Shown here: piece by piece, positions 17,627 through 28,103 of the stretch | Position numbering within the stretch: the stretch's first letter is position 1 | Layout of the letters: each line of letters starts with the position of its first letter | NCBI GenBank assembly: GCA_001871765.1 | Contig: MNVN01000021.1 | Location: forward strand, 1 to 33,134 | DNA: 33,134 nt | Reading direction: 5' to 3' | Source: Candidatus Nomurabacteria bacterium CG1_02_43_90 | GTDB taxonomy: Bacteria > Patescibacteriota > Minisyncoccia > Phycocordibacterales > UBA1550 | Notes under the pieces: model-generated | Told to the model about the DNA's origin: nothing | The model's input: the letters and a program-made list of their open reading frames with translations, nothing else | Databases searched by the model: none | Program-made: the position numbers and the translations under genes

Positions 17627-19496
17627 ATGAATATATCTCGACCCAGTACCAACACGGAGCTTCGTTCTGAAATATTCACCATTGTCCTCTTTGTTCTCGT
17701 TTCTCTGCTCTATGTAGGGCACCTTATTCCTTCATCTTTCATTGTATGGGTAGTTGGAGCCACGGGTGTCGTAGGGCTCATTCCTGTAGCAAAAAGTGCG
17801 CTCGTTTCCCTTCGTGAGAAAAAAATAAACGTCGACTTGCTTGCAAGTATTGCATTATTTTTTTCATTCATTACCGCAGAATGGGGGTCACTTCTCTTTA
17901 TTAACATCATGCTCGCCTCGGCGCGTGTTCTCGACGTCTACACAAAGCGACGCATGAATATGTCCCTCGAGAGTCTTGCAAAACTCAAACCAAGTAAGGC
18001 TCGGGTTATTCGTGGTGAAAAGACAATAGAACTCCCCATTTCAGAAATAGTAGAGGGAGACCTGATTTCAGTAAACCTTGGAGAGCAAGTTCCTGTTGAC
18101 GGTACGGTAATAAAAGGTACCGCAACGATTGACCAAGCATCACTGACAGGAGAGTCTATGCCGGTACTCCGCACAACAGACGAGGCAGTCTTCTCTGCAA
18201 CGATTGTCGTATCGGGTAACATTATTGTCCGTGCAGAACGCATTGGTGGGGAAACAACTTTTGAGCGTATGGTCAAACTTGTGGAGGTCTCACAAAACGC
18301 CAAAACGCGGATGAAAACGCTCGCAGAGAAATTCGCTAGCTGGTATATTGGCGGTATCCTCATTATATCCATTGTTATTTATGCTATTACGGGGAACACC
18401 GCTCTCGTTCTTTCTGTCGTCCTCGTGGTCTGTGCAGACGATATTGCTATCGCTATCCCCCTCGCCTACATCGTCGCTATTGGTACCGCTGCGCGTAGAG
18501 GTATCATTGTGAAGAGCGCCGACTTCCTCGAGCAGATGGCGCGTGTCACCACACTCATTGTAGACAAAACAGGTACCCTTACGTTAGGAAAACTCATCGT
18601 TCGAGAGATGCAGACATTCAGCAGTACCACAGAACTCGAAGCACTCACCTTTGCACAAGCACTCGGCAAACGGTCTACTCACCCTATTTCAATAGGCAAT
18701 TGTCCTTTCTGCAAAAAATAAAAACGTACCCGCATATACACTCGCCACCTTTGAAGAAGTTGAGGGTCGTGGAATCAAAGGAGCAGGAGAAAACGAAAAC
18801 CAATTTGTCCTGGGGCGCCCTGATTTCCTCGAAGAGGAGGGGGTCGTCTTTGACGAAACCGTGACGCAAGCAATAGCAGACGGTATCGCAAAAAATAACA
18901 ACATCACGCTTCTTTCTTTAAATAAAAATGTTGTCGCACTCTTTGCTCTTGAAGACGAAGTGCGTGAAGGAGTCACCGAAACAGTTAGCACGCTGCGTGA
19001 AGGCGGTGTCAAAGAATTTATTATGCTCACGGGAGATAACGAAGGAGTGGCAAAAAAGATTTCGCAACGTATGGGGATTGATAGCTATCGTGCAAACCTC
19101 CTTCCCGAACAAAAACTTTCTGCTCTCGAAGAGTATGTGGGCAAAGAAGGACGCACGGTCGCAATGGTAGGTGACGGAGTCAATGACGCAGCCGTACTCA
19201 CCCGCGCCGATGTCGGTATCGCAATGGGTGGTATTGGCACCGATGTTGCCATCGAATCCGCAGACGTAGTTCTCGTCCAAGACAACTTTAAAAAGATTGC
19301 CGAGCTTCAAACCATTGCAAAAAAAGTGTTGTCCGTTGCCCGCCAAAACTTCACCCTCTGGGCAGTCGTCAACGCTATTGGGCTTTATTTTGTATTCTCG
19401 GGAGTATTTGACCCTTCCAAAGCGGCTGCGTACAACTTCCTTACCGATTTCATCCCTATTGCCAACTCATTGCGCCTGATTCGCTTCCGTGCGTAG
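17627..19496 (+). pseudogene. P1B-like heavy-metal P-type ATPase, interrupted by a 1-nt frameshift near 18695 (or sequencing error)
   Basis: TGES, DKTGTLT and GDGVND motifs across two ORFs (17627-18721 and the frame leading into 18861-19496). Removing one G of 18695-18696 gives HPISIAIVLSAKNKNVPAYTLATFEEVEGRGIKG. Confidence 0.85.
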
Positions 19497-19528
19497 AAAT
19501 TAACAGAGAATAGTACACTTTATCTATC

Positions 19529-22072
19529 ATGGATTTTTCAAAACACACAACCACCGACATCGCGACTTTTACCAATCTTTTTTCCGTCGACCCTGCACAA
19601 GGGCTCACCCGCCTGCAAGTTGCCGAGCAACATAAAAAATATGGCATCAATAAACTTTCCGAAAGCAAGGTCAGTGCACTCAAGATTTTTCTTCGTCAGT
19701 TTAATTCATCTTTTATTTACCTCTTGATTGCTGCCACTATCCTTTCTTTTTTCCTTGGCGAAATTATTGAAGGATGGATGATCGTTGCCTTTCTCTTCAT
19801 CAATACCACTCTTGGTTTTTATCAAGAATATCGTTCAGAACAAACCGTTGAGCTACTCAAAAAATACGTCACGAAGCACGTCACCGTGAAGCGTGACGGA
19901 GTAACCGCAACGATCCCTGCTCAAGAACTCGTCCCCGGAGATGTGGTTATCCTCGATGCAGGTGATAGTATCCCCGCTGATATGCGTATTGTTGAAACAT
20001 TCAATCTTTTGATAAGCGAGGAGCCTCTCACGGGAGAATCACTCCCTATTAAAAAAGAAGCTGAGGCACTTACACAGCCCGCCAACGAGCCTTACGAAGC
20101 CACCAACATCTGTTTTTCAGGCACAAGTGTTATTTCAGGAAGTGGTACGGGCGTTGTCTTTGCTATTAGTTCACAAACCATGCTCGGCGATATCGCGCGT
20201 ATAACAGGTGGGATGACACGCGAAAGCAAGTTTGAACAAGAACTCAATAAATTTAGTAAGTTCATCCTCTACCTCGTCATAGGGACACTTCTTTTTATTT
20301 TTGCGGCAAATATTGCTCTTAAAGGTTGGCGTGCGGACATCGCATCGCTTGCCATTTTCTCTATTGCACTTGCAGTCTCCGTAGTTCCTGAAGCACTCCC
20401 CGTGGTGATGACCTTCTCCCTTTCTCGTGGAGCACGTCGTCTTGCAGAAAACAAAGTTATCGTAAAACGTCTCTCTGCCATCGAAGACCTGGGGAGTATT
20501 CAAGTTCTCTGTAGTGACAAAACGGGTACGCTTACCGAAAACAAATTGACCGTCAAAAATACCTGGAGTACGACTCAGACCATCTCCACAAAAGAAATTC
20601 TTACCGCCGCTTCAATGGGTGGGTCCTATCTCTTTACGAGCGAACAAGGGAAAACACCCGACCCATTCGATACAGCACTCTGGTCAGCCATTTCCGAAGA
20701 AGATCAGGCGGCGATAAAAAATAAGCATCGTATTCATGACATTCCTTTTGATCCTGTACATAAAAAAAATAGTGTCATTGTAGAAGAGGGTGGTCGCACC
20801 ATACTCTATGTGCGTGGCGCACCAGAGTCGATTGTGAATGGTTCTCTTGTAGACCCAGCAGACCGCGAGAGCATGATGGAATGGATGGCAGAAGAAGGAC
20901 GTGCAGGAAGAAGGACTCTAGCAATTGCTTCCAAAGAACTCTTCTCTCCCTACCAAAGTATAGACAGTGATAGTGGGCTTTCTTTTATTGGGTGTATCTC
21001 ATTCGTCGACCCAGTCAAAGCAACAGCACACCAAGCTATCAAAGAAGCACGTGCCCTCAATGTAGCAATCAAAATTATTACGGGCGATAGTAAAGAAGTC
21101 GCAGGGCAAGTAGCCTTTGAAGTAGGGCTCGCAGAAAAACCCACTGATGTTCTCTCTGCACATGAGTTCTTTGCGCTCTCTGATCAAGACCGCGAGGAAA
21201 CCCTTGAACGTATCAATGTATTCGCACGCGTTTCCCCTGAAGAAAAGTACAAGATTATTGAACTCTTACAAAAGAAGTATCAAGTAGGATTTCTTGGTGA
21301 GGGCATCAACGACGCGCCAGCGCTCAAGATTGCAAACGTCGCTATTGTAGTTGACTCTGCTTCTGATATTGCGCGGGAGGCCGCGGACATTATTCTCCTC
21401 GAACGAAGTCTCGGAGCAGTCGTGTGCGGTATTCGTGAAGGGCGTATGATTTTTGCTAACACAATCAAATATATTCGCAGTTCCCTCTCTTCAAACTTTG
21501 GCAATTTTTATTCCGTCGCCGTGTCTTCGCTCTTCATCAGTTTTCTTCCGATGCTTCCGCTCCAAATCCTCCTCGTCAATCTCCTTTCCGACTTCCCTGC
21601 TATCGCCATTGCGAGTGACAATGTTGATCTTGAAGAACTCCAAGAGCCAAAACAATACAACGTGCGTAAAATTATTATGTTTGGTACCGTGCTTGGTATC
21701 GTTTCCACAATCTTTGACTTCATCATTTTTGCAGCATTCTACAAAGTGAGCCCTGAATCACTCCAGACACATTGGTTCATCGAGAGTATCCTCACCGAGC
21801 TCGTCTTCCTCTACTCGATACGCTCCCGTGCCTGGTTCTTTAGTACCGTGCGCCCTTCTGTCCCACTCCTCCTCCTTTCACTCTCTGCATTTATTGCCAC
21901 GATTGCTCTTCCTTTCACCTCAGTGGGACACGAACTCTTCCATTTTATGCAACCAAGTCTTGGCTCACTTGGTTTCGTCCTTTCACTCGTGGTCGCCTAC
22001 TTCATCACCACTGAATTTGCAAAAGTTGCGTACTATCGGCTCACGACTCCTCCCCCAGCTCTTGTACACTAG
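19529..22072 (+). CDS. Cation-transporting P-type ATPase (MgtA/Ca2+-ATPase-like)
   Basis: 847 aa: LTGES, SDKTGTLT, GEGINDAPALK, SSNFGNFYSVAVSSLFISFLPMLPLQILLVNLLSD. Confidence 0.94.
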   Translation: MDFSKHTTTDIATFTNLFSVDPAQGLTRLQVAEQHKKYGINKLSESKVSALKIFLRQFNSSFIYLLIAATILSFFLGEIIEGWMIVAFLFINTTLGFYQEYRSEQTVELLKKYVTKHVTVKRDGVTATIPAQELVPGDVVILDAGDSIPADMRIVETFNLLISEEPLTGESLPIKKEAEALTQPANEPYEATNICFSGTSVISGSGTGVVFAISSQTMLGDIARITGGMTRESKFEQELNKFSKFILYLVIGTLLFIFAANIALKGWRADIASLAIFSIALAVSVVPEALPVVMTFSLSRGARRLAENKVIVKRLSAIEDLGSIQVLCSDKTGTLTENKLTVKNTWSTTQTISTKEILTAASMGGSYLFTSEQGKTPDPFDTALWSAISEEDQAAIKNKHRIHDIPFDPVHKKNSVIVEEGGRTILYVRGAPESIVNGSLVDPADRESMMEWMAEEGRAGRRTLAIASKELFSPYQSIDSDSGLSFIGCISFVDPVKATAHQAIKEARALNVAIKIITGDSKEVAGQVAFEVGLAEKPTDVLSAHEFFALSDQDREETLERINVFARVSPEEKYKIIELLQKKYQVGFLGEGINDAPALKIANVAIVVDSASDIAREAADIILLERSLGAVVCGIREGRMIFANTIKYIRSSLSSNFGNFYSVAVSSLFISFLPMLPLQILLVNLLSDFPAIAIASDNVDLEELQEPKQYNVRKIIMFGTVLGIVSTIFDFIIFAAFYKVSPESLQTHWFIESILTELVFLYSIRSRAWFFSTVRPSVPLLLLSLSAFIATIALPFTSVGHELFHFMQPSLGSLGFVLSLVVAYFITTEFAKVAYYRLTTPPPALVH

Positions 22073-22160
22073 TAAGAGAGCCGTTTATACTCACAAGAAA
22101 AAGGAAAGGGGGATATTAGAGAATTATTTCCTTACGTCAATATAGTGATATACTACTGTT

Positions 22161-23666
22161 ATGAACTTCTCAAAAAAACAATTCCTCTGGGTGGCAGGTA
22201 TTATCATAATAATGGGCGCGATCTTTGTTCTTACGCGAAGTAAAAAAGTAGACACAACACAAAATACCGCAAAGGTGACTCGGGGTAACATTGTCCAAGA
22301 AGTGAGCGTTACCGGTCGCGTAAAACCGGCATCCGTTGTTGATCTTGGTTTTGAGAAAATAGGCCGTATCCAAAATGTCTATGTAAAAGTCGGTGATCAT
22401 GTATCCGAAGGAAAAGTCCTTGCAGAAATTGACTCCTCAAGCGCACAAGCAGCACTACAGGAAGCAGAGGCGCGTCTTGCTGAACTCAAGCGTGGTTCTC
22501 GCCCTGAAGAGCTTGCAGTGAAAGAAACTGAGCTTGCAAAAAACCAACAAGACCTTACGAATGCTTACGATGGGATTCTTGATATCATTGATGATGCTAT
22601 TACAAAAAATGATGACGCAATTCATTCAAAAACCGCAGGCATTTTTTCTGGATTTAAGACTTCATCCTACAAGTTCACCTTCTCTGTTTGTGATACGCAA
22701 CTTGCAAACGACACTGCATGGCTCCGTTATACGACAGAGGCAGATTTAGAACTCTGGCGTACCGAGCGAAATACTATCTCTTCTGAACCGACAGAAAAAG
22801 ACTTTACTGATGCGCTTGCAAAAGCAACAAAGCATCTTGAGCTCACGCGCACCTTCCTTGACTCACTTAACCGTACCCTCACCCTTGATTGTACGATGGC
22901 CAACACAACCCTCGATTTGTATCGCGCAAATATAACGCTTGCACGCACGTCTATCACTACCGCTATCACTACCATTAATACAAAAAGTCAAACAATTGCT
23001 TCACTTGCGCTTCTTACGAAAAAAGTAAACAACGAGCTCTCTCTCATGAAAGCGGGCACCGCAAAAGAAATTGTCACGGCGCAAGAAGCACGGGTATTTG
23101 CAGCACAAAGTGACCTCTCAAAATACAAAATCTACGCACCCATAAATGGCGCGATTACTAAGGTTGATGCTATTGCGGGAGAATTTGCAAATACAGCAAC
23201 GTCGCTCATCAGTGTGATATCTGATAGTTCCTACAAAATAGAGGCCAATGTACCCGAAGCAGACATCGCAAAGATTAAAATAAGAGACAACGCACGAGTC
23301 ACTCTCGATGCCTATGGCTCAGACGTTCTCTTCGAAGGTCGCGTTACCGCTATCAATCCCGCGGAGACAATTATCGACAATGTCCCAACCTATAAAGTAA
23401 CTTTTCACTTCACCAAGAACGATCCATGCATTAAGTCGGGTATGACCGCAAATATTGACGTTTCCACTGCTTCTCGTACTGACGTCCTCCTTATCCCCAC
23501 TCGCACGCTTATGGTAAAAAATAACGTAAAGCTTGTATCCGTAATTAACAATGATGGTACGATAACCGAAGTTCCTATTACGGTGGGACTCCGTGGCTCA
23601 GATGGTAACATCGAAATAGTAAGTGGGGTTACTGAAGGCACTCAAATCTCTGTAGCCCTTAAATAA
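22161..23666 (+). CDS. HlyD/MacA-like efflux periplasmic adaptor subunit
   Basis: N-terminal TM anchor, biotinyl-lipoyl-like halves and coiled coil; directly upstream of MacB-like ABC genes. Confidence 0.9.
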   Translation: MNFSKKQFLWVAGIIIIMGAIFVLTRSKKVDTTQNTAKVTRGNIVQEVSVTGRVKPASVVDLGFEKIGRIQNVYVKVGDHVSEGKVLAEIDSSSAQAALQEAEARLAELKRGSRPEELAVKETELAKNQQDLTNAYDGILDIIDDAITKNDDAIHSKTAGIFSGFKTSSYKFTFSVCDTQLANDTAWLRYTTEADLELWRTERNTISSEPTEKDFTDALAKATKHLELTRTFLDSLNRTLTLDCTMANTTLDLYRANITLARTSITTAITTINTKSQTIASLALLTKKVNNELSLMKAGTAKEIVTAQEARVFAAQSDLSKYKIYAPINGAITKVDAIAGEFANTATSLISVISDSSYKIEANVPEADIAKIKIRDNARVTLDAYGSDVLFEGRVTAINPAETIIDNVPTYKVTFHFTKNDPCIKSGMTANIDVSTASRTDVLLIPTRTLMVKNNVKLVSVINNDGTITEVPITVGLRGSDGNIEIVSGVTEGTQISVALK

Positions 23667-23667
23667 T

Positions 23668-24390
23668 ATGCCCCTCATCGAAGTTAACGGAATAAAAAAA
23701 GTTTATTTTGATGGAGAGCTCCAAACGCCCATCCTTCATGGTGTTTCCTTTGTTGTGAACCGCGGCGAGTTTGTTGCTATTATGGGTCCCTCTGGCTCAG
23801 GAAAATCAACTCTCCTCAACCTACTTGGCTTTCTTGATGACTACACTGATGGTTCCTACAAATTTGATGGCATCGAGGCAAAGAACTATACCGCTGACGA
23901 AATCGCAAAAATTCGCAACCAAAAGCTTGGTTTTATCTTTCAGTCGTTCAACCTTCTTCCGAATACTAACATCCTTGAAAACGTAAAGCTCCCCCTTCTC
24001 TATTCTGACTTTCCTGAATCAGAATGGGGGGAGCGTGCAATGAAAGCTATTCGCTCTGTAGGTCTCGTACATCGCGCACTCTTCGACTCTGCAAAAATCT
24101 CCGGCGGTGAGCGTCAACGCGTTGCCATCGCGCGGGCTTTAGTCTGTGACCCTGAGGTTATTTTTGCAGACGAGCCAACAGGTAACCTTGATTCAAAATC
24201 GGGAGGTATTATTATTGATATTTTACAAAAACTTCACGAAGAACTCGGGCATACTATTATCCTCATTACCCACGAAACAGATACGGCGGAGCATGCCGAG
24301 CGTATTATCCGTATTAAAGACGGCTTCGTCGAAAGCGATACAAAAGTAGCACACCCTCAACGTATGGGAGAAGGTGATTTAGATAAATAA
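23668..24390 (+). CDS. ABC transporter ATP-binding protein (MacB/LolD-like)
   Basis: Walker A GPSGSGKST, signature SGGERQRVAIARAL, Walker B VIFADEPTGNLDS. Confidence 0.96.
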   Translation: MPLIEVNGIKKVYFDGELQTPILHGVSFVVNRGEFVAIMGPSGSGKSTLLNLLGFLDDYTDGSYKFDGIEAKNYTADEIAKIRNQKLGFIFQSFNLLPNTNILENVKLPLLYSDFPESEWGERAMKAIRSVGLVHRALFDSAKISGGERQRVAIARALVCDPEVIFADEPTGNLDSKSGGIIIDILQKLHEELGHTIILITHETDTAEHAERIIRIKDGFVESDTKVAHPQRMGEGDLDK

Positions 24391-24395
24391 AAATC

Positions 24396-25631
24396 ATGAC
24401 CATTAAACACAGCATTCAAACAGCATTTCGCGGTCTTGAAACCAACCGTGCGCGATCACTCCTTACGATTCTTGGCATGGTTATTGGGGTTACGGCAATC
24501 ATCCTCGTCATGTCCCTCGGCCAAGGCGCGCAAAACCTCATTCTCGACCAAGTAAAAGGTATGGGCACTCGCACGGTGATTGTCGGTGGTGGGCGCGAGC
24601 CAACAGGTCCATCGGATGCAGGACAAATTTTTAGCGACTCCCTTAAACCACGTGACCTTGACCTCCTCAACCGTCGAGAAAATACACCAAGCGTAAAATA
24701 TGTAATGCCCCTTGTTTTTGGCGCAGCAAGTGCTTCGTATCAAAGTGACACCTACAATCTCACTATCTTTGGTGTATCCCCCCTCATGGAACAAATTTTT
24801 GATGTCCCCCTAAAAACAGGGGCATTCTTTACTAATGAAGATGTCCGCGCACGGGCAAAATATGTCGTCATTGGTAACAAAGTAAAGACACAACTCTTTG
24901 GTGCAAGTGATGCAGTAGGAAATATTATTAAAATGAAGGGTAACAATTTCCGCGTTGTTGGTGTACTCGCTGAACGTGGTCAAGATTTTTTCAACTTTGA
25001 CGAAGCAGCTATTATTCCCTACACAACTGCACAAGACTATGTTCTCGGGATTAAATACTTCAACCGTTTCATTACCGAAGCATCGAGCGATGCCCTCGTA
25101 CCGCAAGCAGCATCAGAAATAAAGAGTACCTTGCGCGAAGCCCATAATATTACCGAGACCGACAAAGAAGATTTTTTTGTTATCACGCAAGTTGATCTCG
25201 CGGTACGCCTTTCTGCGATCACCTCAGTCCTCACAATATTCCTCACGGCAGTCGCCGCAATATCACTCATCGTCGGTGGTATCGGCATCATGAACATCAT
25301 GCTCGTATCGGTCACCGAACGCACGAAAGAAATCGGACTCCGCAAAGCACTCGGTGCAACCGACAAGAATATCCTCACCCAATTCCTCCTTGAAGCGGTC
25401 ATGCTCACGGGCATTGGTGGTGTTGTTGGCATTATTTTGGGGGCATCGCTTTCATGGGCGATCGCAACAGGTATCACACGATTCACGAGCATCGTGTGGA
25501 CGTTCAGTTTTCCCGTATCCGCAGCAATCCTCGGGATAAGTGTTTCGGGTGCCATAGGGCTCATTTTTGGGCTTTACCCAGCACGTAAAGCAGCTCGCAA
25601 GAGTCCTATTGAGGCTCTACGCTACGAATAA
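24396..25631 (+). CDS. ABC transporter permease (MacB/FtsX-like)
   Basis: N-terminal RSLLTILGMVIGVTAII, periplasmic domain, GGIGIMNIMLVSVTERTKEIGLRKALGA, YPARKAARKSPIEALRYE. Confidence 0.96.
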   Translation: MTIKHSIQTAFRGLETNRARSLLTILGMVIGVTAIILVMSLGQGAQNLILDQVKGMGTRTVIVGGGREPTGPSDAGQIFSDSLKPRDLDLLNRRENTPSVKYVMPLVFGAASASYQSDTYNLTIFGVSPLMEQIFDVPLKTGAFFTNEDVRARAKYVVIGNKVKTQLFGASDAVGNIIKMKGNNFRVVGVLAERGQDFFNFDEAAIIPYTTAQDYVLGIKYFNRFITEASSDALVPQAASEIKSTLREAHNITETDKEDFFVITQVDLAVRLSAITSVLTIFLTAVAAISLIVGGIGIMNIMLVSVTERTKEIGLRKALGATDKNILTQFLLEAVMLTGIGGVVGIILGASLSWAIATGITRFTSIVWTFSFPVSAAILGISVSGAIGLIFGLYPARKAARKSPIEALRYE

Positions 25632-25733
25632 AAACTTCTCTATCGAGAACCTTGCATTTTTAATGCAAGTATGCTACAATACGATTTGGTTTTTTGAGGC
25701 ACATTTTTAGTTCATCAACAGGGAGAGTGTCAC

Positions 25734-26291
25734 ATGTTACAGAATATTATGGTAGTACCCATGGGGACAAGGATTTCGATTCACGACAAGAGATCGATGC
25801 TCCAATGTGAAGCATCGATCGCGGTTATGAAGAAAGATGGGGTTTATCACAAAGGGATTAACCTCGCCTGGGGAAGAAACTGTCATTTTTTTGTTGACAT
25901 GCAGTCAACAAAACCCGAGGTATTTTTACGGGCCCTTTTTGCAACAAGCAAAATGTTCCAAGTGGGAAGGAAAGCAGTAGAAATTGCTATCCTCCTGGCA
26001 AAAGGGACACCTTCTCATGATCTCCGTTTTGAAGATGCGGGACATTACTTGTCCTACGGTTACACGGTGGAAAAATTGAAGAAAAAGGTTTCTGATCAAA
26101 AAATAAACAAGCGAGACCTCCATAAGGTTTACCGCGGGTTTAAAAAGTTCGGGATTGAAATTGAGAACCCGATCGAAGCCCTAAAAAAAACACGGTCTTC
26201 GGTCAGAATCACTCCTTTTAAGATAGGAGCAGGACTGCTTCCAGGTTCGAGACCTTCGTATCAATATCACAGAAGTGCACGTGCAGGCTGA
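25734..26291 (+). CDS. Hypothetical protein (185 aa)
   Basis: ORF with agggag SD, followed by a terminator. Confidence 0.65.
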   Translation: MLQNIMVVPMGTRISIHDKRSMLQCEASIAVMKKDGVYHKGINLAWGRNCHFFVDMQSTKPEVFLRALFATSKMFQVGRKAVEIAILLAKGTPSHDLRFEDAGHYLSYGYTVEKLKKKVSDQKINKRDLHKVYRGFKKFGIEIENPIEALKKTRSSVRITPFKIGAGLLPGSRPSYQYHRSARAG

Positions 26292-26313
26292 TATAGGTTT
26301 TCAGCCACCCTTG

Positions 26314-26342
26314 AACTCCGCCTCACCCGCGGAGTTTTCTTT
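26314..26342 (+). terminator. Intrinsic terminator
   Basis: aactccgc-ctcaccc-gcggagtt then ttcttttg. Confidence 0.82.
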
Positions 26343-26374
26343 TGCTCTATTCTCTGTGATATACTATGCCTATC

Positions 26375-28027
26375 ATGGAAAAAAAGATAAAAACAAAATT
26401 AGGAATTCACACAACCAATTTTACCGGAGACGTCATTGACGAACCTACTTTACTTGTACCCTACGAAAATGACACGAGCCTTTTTGAGGTACATCCTACG
26501 CTCGTAGTGAAACCAAAGAATGCGGAAGATATTAAAAAAATTGTAACATTCGTAGCAGGAGAAAAAGCCGAAGACCCTTCGCTGTCTCTCACCGCACGCG
26601 CTGCGGGTACGGGAATGGCAGGAGGTGTACTCAATGAATCTATCATTGTGGATGTGACACACATGAACCATATCAAAAGTGTGACCACTGACCGCGCGGT
26701 CGTAGAACCAGGTGTTTTCTATCGCGACCTTGATACTGAGACCAAAAAGCTAGGCGTTATTATGCCCTCCTTTCCCGCATCACGCGAACTGTGCGCTGTT
26801 GGTGGAATGACAGGAACCAATGCCTCGGGAGAAATGACCCTTACGTATGGTAGTACGGAGAACTGGGTCAAACGATTAAAAATCGTACTTTCTGATGGTA
26901 ATGAATGTGAATTTGGACCTCTCTCCCCTCTCGAACTCGAAGAAAAGAAAAAACTTATGACCTTTGAGGGCGAAATATATCGCGAGATGCACACACTTCT
27001 TGAAGACAACTACGACCTTATAAAAAATGCGGAGCCAAAACTTGCAAAGAACGCTACGGGATACGCTCTCTGGAAAGTATGGGACCGAAAAACATTTGAC
27101 CTTACCAAACTCTTTGTAGGTTCAGAGGGGACGCTTGGTCTTTTTACTGAAATAGAATTCGCGCTCATCAAACCAAAGGAGTACCGCAAGTTGGTAGTCA
27201 TCTTTTTACCCAATTTAAATAACCTTGCACAAATCGTTGCACAAGTCCTTACCCACAAACCAGAGACGTTTGAATCCTACGATGATCACACTTTCCAATT
27301 TGCTATTCGCTTTTTCCCTGACATTGTAAAGTCACTCAAAACAGGAATCGTAAAACTTGGATTGTCCTTTATCCCCGAAGTATTCATGGTTCTCCGCGGA
27401 GGATTCCCCAAGCTTGTCCTCTTGGCAGAATTTACGGGAGATTCTGAAGAAGAAGCAACTAAAAAAGCAGAGGTCGCATTCGCTGACCTCAAACAATTCC
27501 CTGTTCAAACAGAAATCATGCGTAATCAAAAAGATGCTCAGAAATTTTGGACAATTCGTCATGAGAGCTTTAATCTTTTGCGCAACCACGGAAAGGCTGA
27601 TAAGACGGCTCCGTTTATTGATGATATTATCGTGAGTCCCGAAAAGCTTCCAGAATTCCTTCCCAAGCTTGCCGAGGTAATGAGCGCATACAAACTAACC
27701 TATACGATTGCAGGACATATTGGCGATGGCAACCTTCACATCATTCCCCTTATGAACCTTCGTAACGCACGAGACCGTGATATCGTTATGGAACTCGGAC
27801 AAAAGGTATTTGACCTCGTCTTCTCTTTTGGAGGGTCCATGTCAGCAGAACATAATGACGGACTTGTCCGCACTCCGTACCTCAAGCAAATGTACGGGGA
27901 TGAGGTCTACCGTCTTTTCGAAGAGACAAAGAATATTTTTGACCCACAGCATATTTTCAACCCGGGGAAAAAAGTATTCGGCAAGGGGCTTGATTATGTA
28001 AAAGACCACATCGATAAGACATACTAA
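26375..28027 (+). CDS. FAD-binding oxidoreductase (GlcD / D-lactate dehydrogenase-like)
   Basis: FAD_binding_4 pattern (HPTLVVKPKNAEDIKKIV, GTGMAGG, GGMTGTNASGEMTLTYG) and C-terminal GHIGDGNLHIIPL. The upstream ATG at 26366 abuts the -10 hexamer, so 26375 is preferred. Confidence 0.9.
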   Translation: MEKKIKTKLGIHTTNFTGDVIDEPTLLVPYENDTSLFEVHPTLVVKPKNAEDIKKIVTFVAGEKAEDPSLSLTARAAGTGMAGGVLNESIIVDVTHMNHIKSVTTDRAVVEPGVFYRDLDTETKKLGVIMPSFPASRELCAVGGMTGTNASGEMTLTYGSTENWVKRLKIVLSDGNECEFGPLSPLELEEKKKLMTFEGEIYREMHTLLEDNYDLIKNAEPKLAKNATGYALWKVWDRKTFDLTKLFVGSEGTLGLFTEIEFALIKPKEYRKLVVIFLPNLNNLAQIVAQVLTHKPETFESYDDHTFQFAIRFFPDIVKSLKTGIVKLGLSFIPEVFMVLRGGFPKLVLLAEFTGDSEEEATKKAEVAFADLKQFPVQTEIMRNQKDAQKFWTIRHESFNLLRNHGKADKTAPFIDDIIVSPEKLPEFLPKLAEVMSAYKLTYTIAGHIGDGNLHIIPLMNLRNARDRDIVMELGQKVFDLVFSFGGSMSAEHNDGLVRTPYLKQMYGDEVYRLFEETKNIFDPQHIFNPGKKVFGKGLDYVKDHIDKTY

Positions 28028-28036
28028 AAGCTAACA

Positions 28037-28095
28037 AAAACAACATACACAGAAAAAACACGGGGAACCCGTGTTTTTTCTGTGTATGTTGTTTT
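28037..28095. terminator. Bidirectional intrinsic terminator
   Basis: 28-bp perfect inverted repeat (aaaacaacatacacagaaaaaacacggg / cccgtgttttttctgtgtatgttgtttt), loop gaa. Confidence 0.9.
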
Positions 28096-28103
28096 AACAA
28101 ACT

